Below are positions 10,849 through 21,700 of a DNA stretch of 64,000 nucleotides, piece after piece. The notes beneath the pieces are model-generated. The model saw only the letters and a program-made list of their open reading frames with translations. It was not told the origin of the DNA and did no database searches. A program made the position numbers and the translations under genes. Positions within the stretch are counted from its first letter, which is position 1, and each line of letters opens with the position of its first letter. Source of the stretch: Arbacia lixula (taxonomy: Eukaryota > Echinodermata > Echinoidea > Arbacioida > Arbaciidae); NCBI GenBank assembly GCA_963669155.1, contig OZ022597.1:13274826-13338825 (forward strand). The letters are read 5' to 3'.

Positions 10849-12145
10849 GTGAGTTGCCTAGCCTAAATGGTTTTAGCTATCGGTATAAGCGCAGGTATTT
10901 GCACAAAAATACTCGTTTATGAACATTGTTAGGGTTAACTTTTCTGTTTATGGGTATGTTTAAGAAATTACTAGGCCTATCGTCCAGCATATCGCAGACA
11001 GTAGGCCTATGCAAATGCAAACATATCCCTAGCTCGGTGTAAGTTAAAGCCTGCATGCGCCGGAGCCTGAAGCTCGCCATTTCGGTTGATTCAGCGTGCG
11101 ATGTATTCGACCATAGCGCTGGCGAAGCTTCGCACCGCTCTACGCACATTTAGCCACGTGATATCGCTGAAGGCCGCGGCCCCGTCGTGAAAACCGAAAG
11201 CGGTTCTGCGACAGAACGAACGAGAGCTGCACAACGTCGATACGCCTCAGTTAACTCCTAGTAGCTGACGTTCGGTCTCAGGTTAGAAAGCTCCGTATTA
11301 TCATGATTGTAGTGAAGTGAGATCGTGTTTTGTGGCCATCTAATCTTTGAATTTCGTTGAGATTCTGGAGTAATTTCTGTTGCTGTTCCGTGTATTTTGA
11401 GGAAAAACAAGGCTTCCAATGAAAGTGTTTACATAAATGTTAAAACATCATTAATTACAAAATCAAGACAAAAATGACAATATATCAACAAAATGGAATT
11501 TCATATTTAAAATAAAGGCACCATTTTAATATTTAAAAATAGACAAAAAGAAACCTGTTGAAAAAATTGATATTTTGGGGGCAAATCATACACACTAGTA
11601 CAGCAACGTTGGTTGATGTGCATCGTATTATATACTATTTTACATGTATCAAATATGTATCAAATATCAAATAATATGGTACACCCTCTTTAAAAAATCC
11701 GGACGATCAACATGTACTCAATTTTACCTGGCCTTACTGCCAAATGAAAAAACAAACAAAACAAAAATTTTTAATGTTTAAGCCGCCAATGGGGGTATGG
11801 GTTTGGGAGCCCTTTCATATTTTAGGGATTTGCCTTGGTGCCCCTCTGACCTAACTTGCTGCCCTTGAAAAAAGTGAAAAAAGTGCCCCCCCAAAACTAA
11901 AAGTTGCCTGCCCCTAAAACAGGTGACTTTCGAGGCCTGTTATACGTGTACAATTACATTGATACGGACTTTTCTTCACCAAATTATCTTTTGTATTAAG
12001 CCAGTAATTTGACTACACAACGTACGCATGTATGTACACGTACACAAATGCACTGTAAATCCACACTGACCTACTTCCATGACCTCATTTATCTGAGACG
12101 TTAAGAGGCTTTAATAATTACTTCTTGACCTCTCTTTAGTAAACC

Positions 12146-12540
12146 TCATTCCCCACACATCCATGTGGTCGACATCCATGTGGTCGACATTCACTTGGTC
12201 GACATCCACGTGGTTGACATCCACTAGTTGACATCCATGTGGTCGTCATCCACTTGGCCGACATCCATGTGGTCGTCATCCACGTGGTCGACATCCATCT
12301 GGTCGTCATCCACGTGGTCGACATCCATGTGGTCGTCAGCCACGTGGTCGACATCCATCTGGTCGCCATCCACGTGGTCGACATCCATCTGGTCGTCATC
12401 CACGTGGTCGACATCCATGTGGTCGTCAGCCACGTGGTCGACATCCATGTGGTCGTCATCCACGTGGTCGACATCCATGTGGTCGACATCCATGTGGTTG
12501 TCATCCACGTGGTCGTCATCTACGTGGTCGTCATCCACGT
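12146..12540. repeat. 15-bp minisatellite, 26 or so units
   Basis: Tandem units such as GTGGTCGACATCCAT and GTGGTCGTCATCCAC alternate into a 30-bp higher-order period. Because 15 is divisible by 3, all three forward frames and the reverse frames stay open, producing long artefact ORFs (for example DDDHMDVDHV on the minus strand). Confidence 0.92.
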
Positions 12541-12760
12541 GGTCGAGGCCAACTGGTGTGCGAGGGACAGAGGGAAGTGGAGAGACCATGCTGAGGCCTT
12601 CATCCAGCAGTGGGTCGACAATGGCTGAAGAAGTCGAGTCATTTGGTCGATGCCCACTGGTATTATTATGTATAGGTATACATGTATTGATATGGTTATC
12701 CATGTTTCAATTAAAATCAATTCTATTCAATTCAATTCAATTCTTGAACAATAAATAAAG
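12541..12760 (+). pseudogene. LINE (non-LTR retrotransposon) 3' end remnant
   Basis: The frame ending at 12628 reads ANWCARDRGKWRDHAEAF and stops after QQWVDNG. This matches the RDRxKWR type C-terminus at the end of many non-LTR reverse transcriptase ORFs. It is followed by a short AT-rich 3' tail with TTCAA repeats and AATAAATAAA. The reverse transcriptase and endonuclease domains are absent, so this is a severely 5'-truncated copy joined to the minisatellite. Confidence 0.55.
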
Positions 12761-12812
12761 GCATTACCAGAAAGCCGATGGCATTTGGTCGACATTTGGT
12801 CGACATTCATTT

Positions 12813-12959
12813 GGGCCCTGTTGCAAAATGGTAACTCCGCCATCAATGGTAACTACCATGGTAACATTCTCTGACAGCCAATGACATTCAAGGTTTCCAT
12901 AAAAGTTGCCATTGGTAGCAAAGTCACCATCACTGGTAGGTTTTATGCAACAAGGCCCA
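12813..12959. mobile_element. Foldback MITE, family O, copy 1
   Basis: The left end GGGCCCTGTTGCA and right end TGCAACAAGGCCC are inverted, with GGTAAC / GTTACC blocks between. A second copy near 19050-20330 is split by element N. Confidence 0.75.
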
Positions 12960-12986
12960 GGTGAGATACCGGCCTTCAAATGACAA

Positions 12987-13952
12987 GGCATTAGCAATAT
13001 TGTGTCTCGCCCACTTGCGAAAATAACCAGAAATATCGCGATCTCCGTTGCTACGCAAAAGAATTGTATCCCTGGCTGATTGTGAAATATCTGCCATAGA
13101 ATGTAACATTCCATAAATGAGAAGGGCTATTTCACGCAATGCTACTTCCTCTATCTACTCCCCCTCCCCCACCTTCCCCCTTCTTTGAGATGGAATAAAA
13201 AGCCTCCACCAAGAGTCTTGCAAGTAAACTTTAACGTATGACCTCAATGACCTTTGACCTTATCCTGTGACCTCCAACAGCACCATAACATGAAGGTACC
13301 CCCAGTGCATCTATGACCCAAGTTAGGTTGTAATCCAAGCAACCTATGTGAAGCTATTTGTTAAAAGAGAGTCTTGCAGGTAAACTTTATCGTATGACCT
13401 CAAATGACCTTTGACCTTATCTTGTGACCTCCAACGGCACCATAACATGAAGGTACCCCCAGTGCATCTATGACCCAAGTTAGGTTGTAATCCAAGCAAC
13501 CCATGTGAAGTTATTTGTCAAAAGAGAGTCTTGCAGGTAAACTTTAACGTATGACCTCAAATGACCTTTGACCTTATCCTGTGACCTCCAACAGTACCAT
13601 AACATGAAGGTACCCCCAGTGCATCTATGACCCAAGTTAGGTTGTAATCCAAGCAACCCATGTGAAGTTATTTGTCAAAAGAGGGTCTTGCAGGTAAACT
13701 TTAACGTATGACCTCAAATGACCTTTGACCTTATCCTGTGACCTCCAACGGTACCATAACAGGAAGGTACCCCCAGTGCATCTATGACCCAAGTAAGGTT
13801 GTAATCCAAGCAACTTATGTGAAGTTATTTGTCAAAAGAGAGTCTTGCAGGTAAACTTTAACATTTGTGACGGACGACGGACGACGGACGACGGACGGAC
13901 GCCATTCGGATCCCTTAGTCTCGCCTTCACCTCCGGTGGGCGAGACAAAAAG
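12987..13952. mobile_element. Satellite-bearing element, family A, copy 2
   Basis: It has the same left end (GGCATTAGCAATATTGTG) and right end (GGGCGAGACAAAAAG) as 5126-7125. The core holds about four 155-bp units (13206-13870) and the GACGGACGACGG block. Bases 13073-13205 are a segment not present in copy 1. The paired half-sites (TGACCT, DR4 plus DR1) are kept in most units. Confidence 0.8.
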
Positions 13953-14770
13953 CAAAGACTGACGTTGTTGCAGCTCGGGAATGGGTCGTCACTCGGACGA
14001 TGTCGTTATAGCTCGGTAGTACACAAAGAGGGCGCTCTGTAGGATCGTTGATTAATAGCAGCCTGCCCTCAGTGGCCGGGATCGCTGCGTTGTCTGGATG
14101 ATGAGCAAATGAGAACAGGAGTTGTTACAGCTTAGTATGACTATATCATATCTACGACGCACTTGGCGCGAAAATATGCTTATACATCAGAAAACTTGAC
14201 TCTAGAAACATTTTTATTTCACTCACAGTTGATGTGGGAACTTCAACTATATGTAGGTTGCTATTTAGGTAAAAAATACCAAAAATAAGAAGAGTAAGGG
14301 GGAGCAATGGTGAATCTTCTGCTCTTTGCTTTGCTTCCATCACAGGACAGGACGTCTCTTGATCTCACAATCACATGACCACATCTCAAACAAGATCCTC
14401 AATGACAGTTGCCATGGTTACAAGTCCCCTAATTTTCAATTTTATTTTGGATATGAAAGGATGCAAAATGATAAACTGTGATATCACAACCTCACTGCCA
14501 AGTTACCAATTTGCTTCCCCCAAATGCCAATTTTTTAATAAAACTTTCTTAGTACTTGTCTGATTCTGAATTTTTTTTTTCCTTTCTTCTAATTTCCCAC
14601 TTCTATACATACGTGTTCAAATGATGTATCAAATGCACATTATGATGCATATTATTTGAAGAAAATCAATATTCCCCCCCCCCAAAAAAAAAAGTTAACA
14701 ACATATGGGAGAGCATCTCGCATGTGACGTCACAGTTTCAAAATTCCAAACAATCAGAACTTTCTTCACC
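13953..14770. other. Intergenic DNA with a degraded family E fragment
   Basis: Nothing coding was recognised in 13953-14570. Bases 14580-14770 resemble the middle and right arm of the family E foldback element (GGGAGAGCATCTCGCATGTG, TGACGTCAC). The ends are lost. Confidence 0.45.
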
Positions 14771-15298
14771 CTAATACTCCCAAAAGAAAAAGATAGGTTG
14801 TGGTAATTATTTATTTAATTGTTTTTCAATTTTCGTAAGTATTTTTTTGTTTTTTGTTAAACTTTCGCGCTATTTGAGGGTGGGTGTGGTAATTATTGAC
14901 ACTATTTGAAACAATGATACTTACTAGAAAAGTATTTACATAAAATGGAAAAACTCCTGATTTTGTCCATAGGGTTATACACAACCATTTCTTAAGTATT
15001 TCTTTGTTTTTTGTTGAGCTTTTTTGCTATTTGAGGGTGGGTGTGGTAATTATTGATACTATTTGAAACAATGACACTTACTAGAAAAGTATTTACATAA
15101 AATGGAAAAGCTCCTGATTTTGTCCATAGGGTTATACACAACCATTTCTTAAGTATTTCTTTGTTTTTTGTTGAGCTTTTTTGCTATTTGAGGGTCGGTG
15201 GGGTAATTACACTATTTGAAACAATGATACTTACTAGAAAAGTATTTACATAAAATGGAAAAGCTCCTGATTTTGTCCACAGGGTTATACACAGCCCC
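14771..15298. repeat. Tandem 120-bp repeat related to family C interior
   Basis: Three units share AAAGTATTTACATAAAATGG, TTTTGTCCATAGGGTTATAC and TTTGAGGGTGGGTGTGG. The same modules occur once in family C (7126-7180). The left edge CTAATACTCCC resembles the family C terminus, so this is probably a rearranged C element. Confidence 0.7.
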
Positions 15299-15359
15299 CG
15301 GATCAGCAAATTAGCTCGCTATTTTGTCTGATCAGGCTAACGAACACGCACCAAATGAG

Positions 15360-15695
15360 ACAACCCTCCCTCCCTCTATCCTTCCTTCCCTCTATCCATC
15401 CATCTACTCACTCAGTCCCATCTTGTAGTTGCCTTGAGTGTGAGCCACTCTGAATTGAGACCAGCTCAGTGGAAGTTTGCCTATCCCTCCCTCTATCCTT
15501 CCTTCCTTCCCTCCCTCCCTCCCTCTTTCCCTCCCTCCATCTACTCACTCAGTCCCATTTTCTAGTTGCCTTGAGTGTGAGCGGCTCTGAGCTGAGACCA
15601 GCTCAGTGGAGTTTTGCCTATCCCTCCCTCTATCCTTCTATTCCTCTATCCTTCCTTCCCTCCCTCTTTCCCTCCCTCTTTCCCTCCCTCCATCT
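15360..15695 (-). repeat. Damaged partial copies of a CCT2 exon in CT-rich repeats
   Basis: Two partial copies of the 3' half of CCT2 exon 15702-15801, each with its splice donor, lie at about 15406-15475 and 15543-15615, at spacings of 137 and 153 bp. They are separated by CCCTCCCTCTATCC tracts. The middle copy has a 2-bp loss and an in-frame TAG (AACTAG), and the first has substitutions, so they do not code. Each still ends CTGA|GTGAGTAG on the minus strand. Confidence 0.85.
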
Positions 15696-15701
15696 ACTCA
15701 C

Positions 15702-18700
15702 TCAGTCCCATCTTGTAGTTGCCTTGAGTGTGAGCTGCTCTGAGCTGAGAGACTAGCTCAGCCGAGTCATAGCCTGCATTGTCAGCAATGATGGTTGGCA
15801 GCTAGAGAGAATGAAAGACAGACAGTTAATTTCATTTAATTTAATTGATTTCCTCATTCAAAGTAAAAAATAATTGTACATAAACAAATTAATACTAAAA
15901 CAATCATAAAACATATTTTCAAAGGGATAGTCCACCCTTAAGATAAGTTGGTTTCAATACAAGCTGAGATAAGAAAGAACATATAAGGGAAATTTGGACA
16001 AAATCCGTCAAAGGATAAGAACGTTACGATCCTTTTAAATTTCAATTTTGTGACATTATATGCCAGGTGCTCTCCCATATATTGTGTGATGTATGATTCT
16101 ATAAATTGCCCCTTTTCTGTTGGTGAAGGAATAAATCTTTTTCATGGAGGGATGTGTGAAAAAAAAACATGTGTCTAATGATATATCAAATGCACAGGTA
16201 AAATGATGCATATCCTGAGAGAAAAAAAAAATTTGGACACAACATAATGGAGGGCAAACCTGCATGTGACGCCACAAAATCAAAAGTTTACAGAATCATC
16301 ACTTTCTTTTCCTTTGACGGTTTCTCAAACTTTAAAGATATGTTTCTTTCATGTTTCTGCTTTTGTTAAATCCAACTTAACATCAGGGTGAACTTTCTCT
16401 TTTACAGATCTTTAGATGTCAGCATTCAATGGCTGGTTAAGAGGGGTCAAGAGAGGGCAGCAGATCACTGGCGGGTGAGCGATGTCTTACCTGTCTGAGC
16501 GCCACAGCAAAGGCCTCAATGGCCACGGCTTCCTTGCCTGGCGTGGAGGCAGCCAACTTGCACACAGCGTTGGCCATCAGCATCTCAGAGGCACCTGTGA
16601 TGTGCAGCAACAAGGACAAGCAGGTGTCATGGTGAGTATCTCTATTTCACTGACTTAATCTTACCCTTTTACGGAGCAGCTCAACACAACTCTGCCTTAA
16701 AGGGGACCATCATGCATTACAAAACCAATACTTCACTTTTTGGTATTACAATTGAATATCAATCATACTGTTGTGGGGTCTGATACGTTTCTGTAATTTG
16801 AGAAAGATGCAATTGCTTAATATGGCGTGCGAACAACGGCTATCTTGATGTTCCGCACGTCATTTTGTTTGCACGTCCGCTAGATCAATACATGTACGTT
16901 ATTACTGTCAAGCGATTTATCTCACAACGGAAATGATAGTGAGCAGTGAGCACAATTCAATTTTTGAGTTTTTTTTGCTGGCTTTGATATATTGCAATTG
17001 TGATCGTTTAGAGTACACCGTTAGGGGGTATCATTATTGGAGCTGCGCTGACAGAACTATAGAGTACTGAAGTGGGTAACAGTGAGAGGTTTAGTGGTCC
17101 GATATTGTCTACTGGGCTACTGTCCGGCATTCCCAATTACAGTCCCCGTTGGGATCACCGCTGCTTGCTCTACTTGCATTGTTTAGAACCAGTTGTCTTG
17201 ACAATAATGCTCAAATGACGTCACACTTCGGTACTCTATTCAAACGTGATATCAAAAATGATTTCCTAGCAATGTAAACTCAGGATCTCAAACTTGTTTT
17301 GTATGTTCATTTGAGATATATCTTTGATGTAAGAAAGCTAAATCTCTGCCCGGTGGTACCCTTTAAATACTGTAACCAGCTTGGAGCATCTTCAGGTACA
17401 CCAAAGGATAGGTTTGATTACTGCCCTTGTTCAAGGATTTTGATGCTTTGTTGATCTATAATGGAATTTAAATGCCATTCTTCTAATAAAAATCAATTTT
17501 AACCTTATATAGCCCGGGCTATTTTGAAATCGCATAGCACGGGGGGGGGGGGGGGCAAAAACAGCCCCCCCCTAAGATCTCGACCGTTGATCACGCGATC
17601 GCGACGAAAATTGGCACGTGCGTCGCCGATGACGTAATCTCTACAATTCAATTGTAAATTGTACCAAAATTATTCAAATTTATTTTTAATTAATTAATTA
17701 TGCTAATTAATGCATAAAATCATAATTTGGTTGTAAATCTTTAAATATATAGCCCCAAAACTGCTAGATTTCAGTCCAGACAGTCTTCTTAGGATTATTA
17801 TCAAATTAGGATTAAAAAAAATGGCAATATCAAATTTTTTCCTATGTTCTTTATTGTTTTTTTGAATTCCTTATGTATTTCCTTGTTTTTTCAACTTTAT
17901 GTTTTCCATTGTTTTTTCGATGGAAATCGTTGGCAACACCATTTCAGTCATAAATAACATGAAATCTATTGTTTTTCATTAGTAAAGATAAAAATAATGA
18001 TACATTTATGAATTTTGGCTAGGTACAGAATTTGCATTGGATTTGTACATGAAATCATGTTTTTGAGCAATTTTGGGTCTGCATGCACGTACAAAATGTT
18101 ACATAACTTCGGAACCACATACCCCCGCGTCGCAAATTTGGTCTTAAAAGTTGCGTGGGACTTGGAGGAAAAAAGTCATGAAATGTCGCGGCGCGATCTT
18201 TATGCGTTACAAATTTATCTCGAAAAATGTTGAGGGGGGGGGGGGGGCTGTTTTTGCCCCCCCCCCCCCGGCTAGATAGGGTTAAACTACAGCAATTTGA
18301 CTGCCTCTGCTTCTTTGGTTACCTTCATGTAAAGAATAGATACTGTTCAGCTGTATATATCCTAAATAGTCCTTAAAGTGTCCATAGCGTGGGGAAAAAT
18401 ATCTCCTGTATTTTAATTAGAAAACTATGAGATGTGTGCAATTTGCCACTTGCTTCCTTTTTCTGCAAAGGAGGGCAGACAAGCTGTTAATGTATATCAT
18501 CTTGAGGAGTTTTAAAACACAGGCACGTCAGAAGATCAGATTTGATTCAAGCAGTAGACAACTGGGGCGTTGGTAGCAGCCTTACCTCCGCCGGGCACGG
18601 TGCGCGTGGTGCGGACTGTCTGAGACAGAACACAGAGGGCGTCATGCAGCGAACGCTCAACCTCATCCAGGATCTGCTGGGTGGCTCCTCGCAGCACGAT

Positions 18701-21700
18701 GGTGCATGCCTCACCTAGCGCCACACCGGAGAACTTAATCAGCTTGTCCTCACCTGGGGATGGAAGAATGAAGACGTCTTTGTCACTCACAAGCTTTCAC
18801 ATACAGTGCTTTCTCTTCCTATACATACGGGGCATTCATCTTTATTTTGCACTCATTATGCAAACTGTAAGGTATACCCTGTGTAACAGACAGGGTGTCC
18901 CATTTGCAAAAGTCATAAAACTCGGCAGGAATCAACAGTTATACCCTAGAATATTAAAGTGAAATGTCACAGTCATGGCTTCACAAACATGGAGCTGTTG
19001 CATTCGTAAATCTGAGAGAACGGAGTCGTACGTTGGAAAGAGCGTATTGGTCCTGGGCCCTGGGCCGGTATTCAATTCGATACTTAAGAAAAGTACAAAA
19101 AATACTTAGTATTTGGCTCAGCGAAGTATTTGGCTTAATCCATATTCAAGACAGTTCTTAGATCAAAACTTAGGTTAACGAAAATTCAGTAAAAATCTAA
19201 GCAAAATTGTGACGTCACGCACATCAGCTCATTCATCACAGCTGGCGAACAGTTTTGTGCGAAAATTCTCTATGGCTCTTTCCGTGTTGAAAGAACAATC
19301 GCACAATCATTTTGTGCGGTGAATTTCCATAGGTTTTGTGTACACATACGGTGTATACCGCAACGTATGGTAGTCTAACCAAAGACGAAGAGCGCTGCGA
19401 AGCGCAGCATGCAGCGCAGCGCTGCTTCGCAATACGTATACCTATATTGTACGCGCAGCGCTTTAGATGGTCTAGTTTAGTACTAAAATAGCATTAACAG
19501 ACTCTCAGTCTTTCCGTGGAGCAAGAATACGTGTTGGATATCAATTACCAGCATTCGAAATGAAGTGACACAAGATTTTACTAAAAGGTGCGTATTTTAT
19601 TCCGTTCAGAACTTCAATATAATGACCCCTGCTTTGGTCCTTCGTTCGTCCACTCTGAGCCGACGAATGGCAGTGTATGCATAGTACAGTTCTACAGGTA
19701 CCGTGCTGTAGGCGTAGCGTAGAGTAGCTGTACAGGCAAAGTCTGCAATCTGTGTATGCTTTATGGCCTAAGTTAATTATTTGTGTTGCTCTTTGGTGAT
19801 GTCTTGTGCTACGAGCTCAGTTATACGACGAATCCCGTTACGATTTATCGATACCGTTTAATTCAGTGTCAATGTATTTTTGAAGAGGATGTAAACGCTG
19901 ATAAGCAAGATGTTGGCGAGTTTCTTGATGGTGATTGTGAAGATGAATGCAGCCATTTCTCAAAACACGTAGCAATGAACTTTCAACGATGAATGGATAG
20001 CTAGGCCTATCTTAAGTGTCCTATCAGGAGTAGTCAAAATACTTAGTCAAAAATACTCATTTGAATAGCAAACATACTTAAGTACAAAAAATAAGTATTG
20101 ATTGGAGCAATATTTTTACTTATACTTAGCCAAATACTTAAGACAAAAATTGTCCTTTGAATACCATTTTTGGCTAAGTATTTTTATTTAAGCCAGATAC
20201 TAAGTATTTTAGTATTTTAGTATTTTATACTTAAGTATTGAATTGAATACCGTCCCTGTTGCATAAACTTACCATTGATGGTAACTCTGCCATCAATGAT
20301 AACTTTCATAGTAACATGGCTGTACCTTGCTGATCTCTGCACAAAGAATGCACAAAAAGAAACAGTTCTGATAAATGCAAAAAAAAAACAATGGAATTAA
20401 CAGTAATGTTACCAACTGTAAACTCACTGAAAAGAATTCATTATTTCAACATCCATGTCAGGCACTTTTGTCATTCTTGGCCCACAGATTTCCTGGAATT
20501 GATAAAAAACTCCAGAAATGTTACAATTTGAATCTAACTAAATCTTACACATTGGCCGATCATTTTTTGCTCTACTTAATTCAAATATTGCTGTTTTTAT
20601 TGAGAGAAACTTGTGCTGGAACTGAAGTTGCACTTAGTGCGCAGCTCTTGAAATGATCTTACCAACAAGGACTTTAGCGGCAGGGTTGTCCACCCCAATA
20701 GACTTGAGGATTGTAGCGCCATCGTTGGTCACTCTGAGCGGAGCGTTGGGACTACCGCTCTGCAAGATCTTATCCTGAGAGACGGAATCAGGAGAGAGCA
20801 CAAAGGAAACATAGCTGATATACAAGTAGACATCATGTACATACATGTATATACCTTGTAGACAGAGCCAGAATATGGCCCTCATTAATTTGTTACACTC
20901 TATCAAAATAATTTTTGGTGCATTCTCATATCATGAATAGTGTTTGCAAATTATAAAGTCTATACAAATGAAACAAACCTTTATTGCAACCTAATTGTCT
21001 TAAAGTAACATACAAGAATTCTCAAAATTGCTTAAAATGTTTTTTGCCAATTCATACGTAACGAACTGTTTGCAAGACATGAAGCATTATGACGGTAAGC
21101 ATTAGGTATTTCAACTGATTTATTCACCATACGATATATAGACTTATCAGTGATATTTGAGTGATGATAATCGCCTATTGCAAAAAGGCAATATCGTGCA
21201 GCTCTATTGGAAGCCCCATTGGTGTATTGCACATCTTCAGGCTAATGGTAATGAGAGAGTAAACCCTTACATCACCAGGCCTCGGAAACCTCATTGGTTT
21301 ACTAGACATCTACATGCCAAAGAGAGTGAACCCTATTACCAGGCCTTCAAAACTCCACTAGCTTACTACACATCTTCATGACAACAGTAATGAGAGAGTT
21401 CAAACCCTTACATTACCAGGCCTTGGAAACCCCATCTTCATTTTTTTTTTTTTGTGTGTGTGTGTGAAATAATTTCGGGGGCTGACACCGATGCTGTGCA
21501 GCAACACAACAAGCAAGTCGAATCATGAATTGCGAAGTCTGAACATCTGACCTTGATGCGAAAATATAAAAGATTACAACATACATTTTCCAAAACTGTG
21601 TACAAATTTATACATGTCACAGTATATATACACAGTATATTATAATACACAGTATATCAGCGAATGCTATGCGTGGGATCGTAATGCACTGGGTGCACAC

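Larger units (their letters stand above)
10431..11294. mobile_element. Inner segment bounded by 40-bp inverted repeats
   Basis: Left 10431-10471 (AGCTTTCTAACGCGAGACCG) and right 11255-11294 read inward share about 40 bp at high identity, including GAGACCGAACGTC and AGCTACTA. ATTA occurs 2 bp outside each end, a possible 4-bp duplication. The segment is CpG-rich. It could be a separate nested element or a duplicated regulatory stretch. Confidence 0.55.
9413..11939. mobile_element. hAT-like 2.5-kb insertion in tandem unit 3
   Basis: The tandem unit is cut within AAGTCCGTTTATACGTG. The insert begins CAGGGCTCG and ends CGAGGCCTG, the inverted CAGGnCTCG terminus common in hAT elements. The flanks show only a decayed duplication (GTTTTTC / TTATAC). 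The inside lacks a transposase but has a CpG-rich block (10330-10600), possible exons and an inner inverted repeat. A G17 run is at 10201-10217. ORFs at 9583-9801, 9892-10119 and 10169-10387 match nothing I recognise. Confidence 0.6.
7401..12145. repeat. About 334-bp tandem repeat (family F), heavily invaded
   Basis: Unit 1 runs 7401-8378 (335 bp once the inserted element D1 is removed). Unit 2 is 8918-9250. Unit 3 is 9251-9412 plus 11940-12108, split by a 2.5-kb insertion. A unit 4 stub runs from 12109 to about 12141. Each unit begins TTTAATAATTACTTCTTGAC and contains TACGTATGCGACTTTATCGC. There is no convincing ORF; the 83-codon frame at 8207-8458 crosses the G1 boundary. Confidence 0.85.

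Noticed and set aside
12136-12758. Four overlapping 127-176-codon ORFs on both strands
   Set aside because: All are readings of the 15-bp minisatellite. Only the short LINE-like end (to 12628) has family-type residues.
14771-15298. CRISPR-like array
   Set aside because: Three long, imperfect 120-bp units with no spacers of constant size; a eukaryotic tandem repeat.
15469-15756. 95-codon forward ORF rich in Ser/Pro/Leu
   Set aside because: It runs antisense through CT-rich tracts and the duplicated CCT2 exon pieces.
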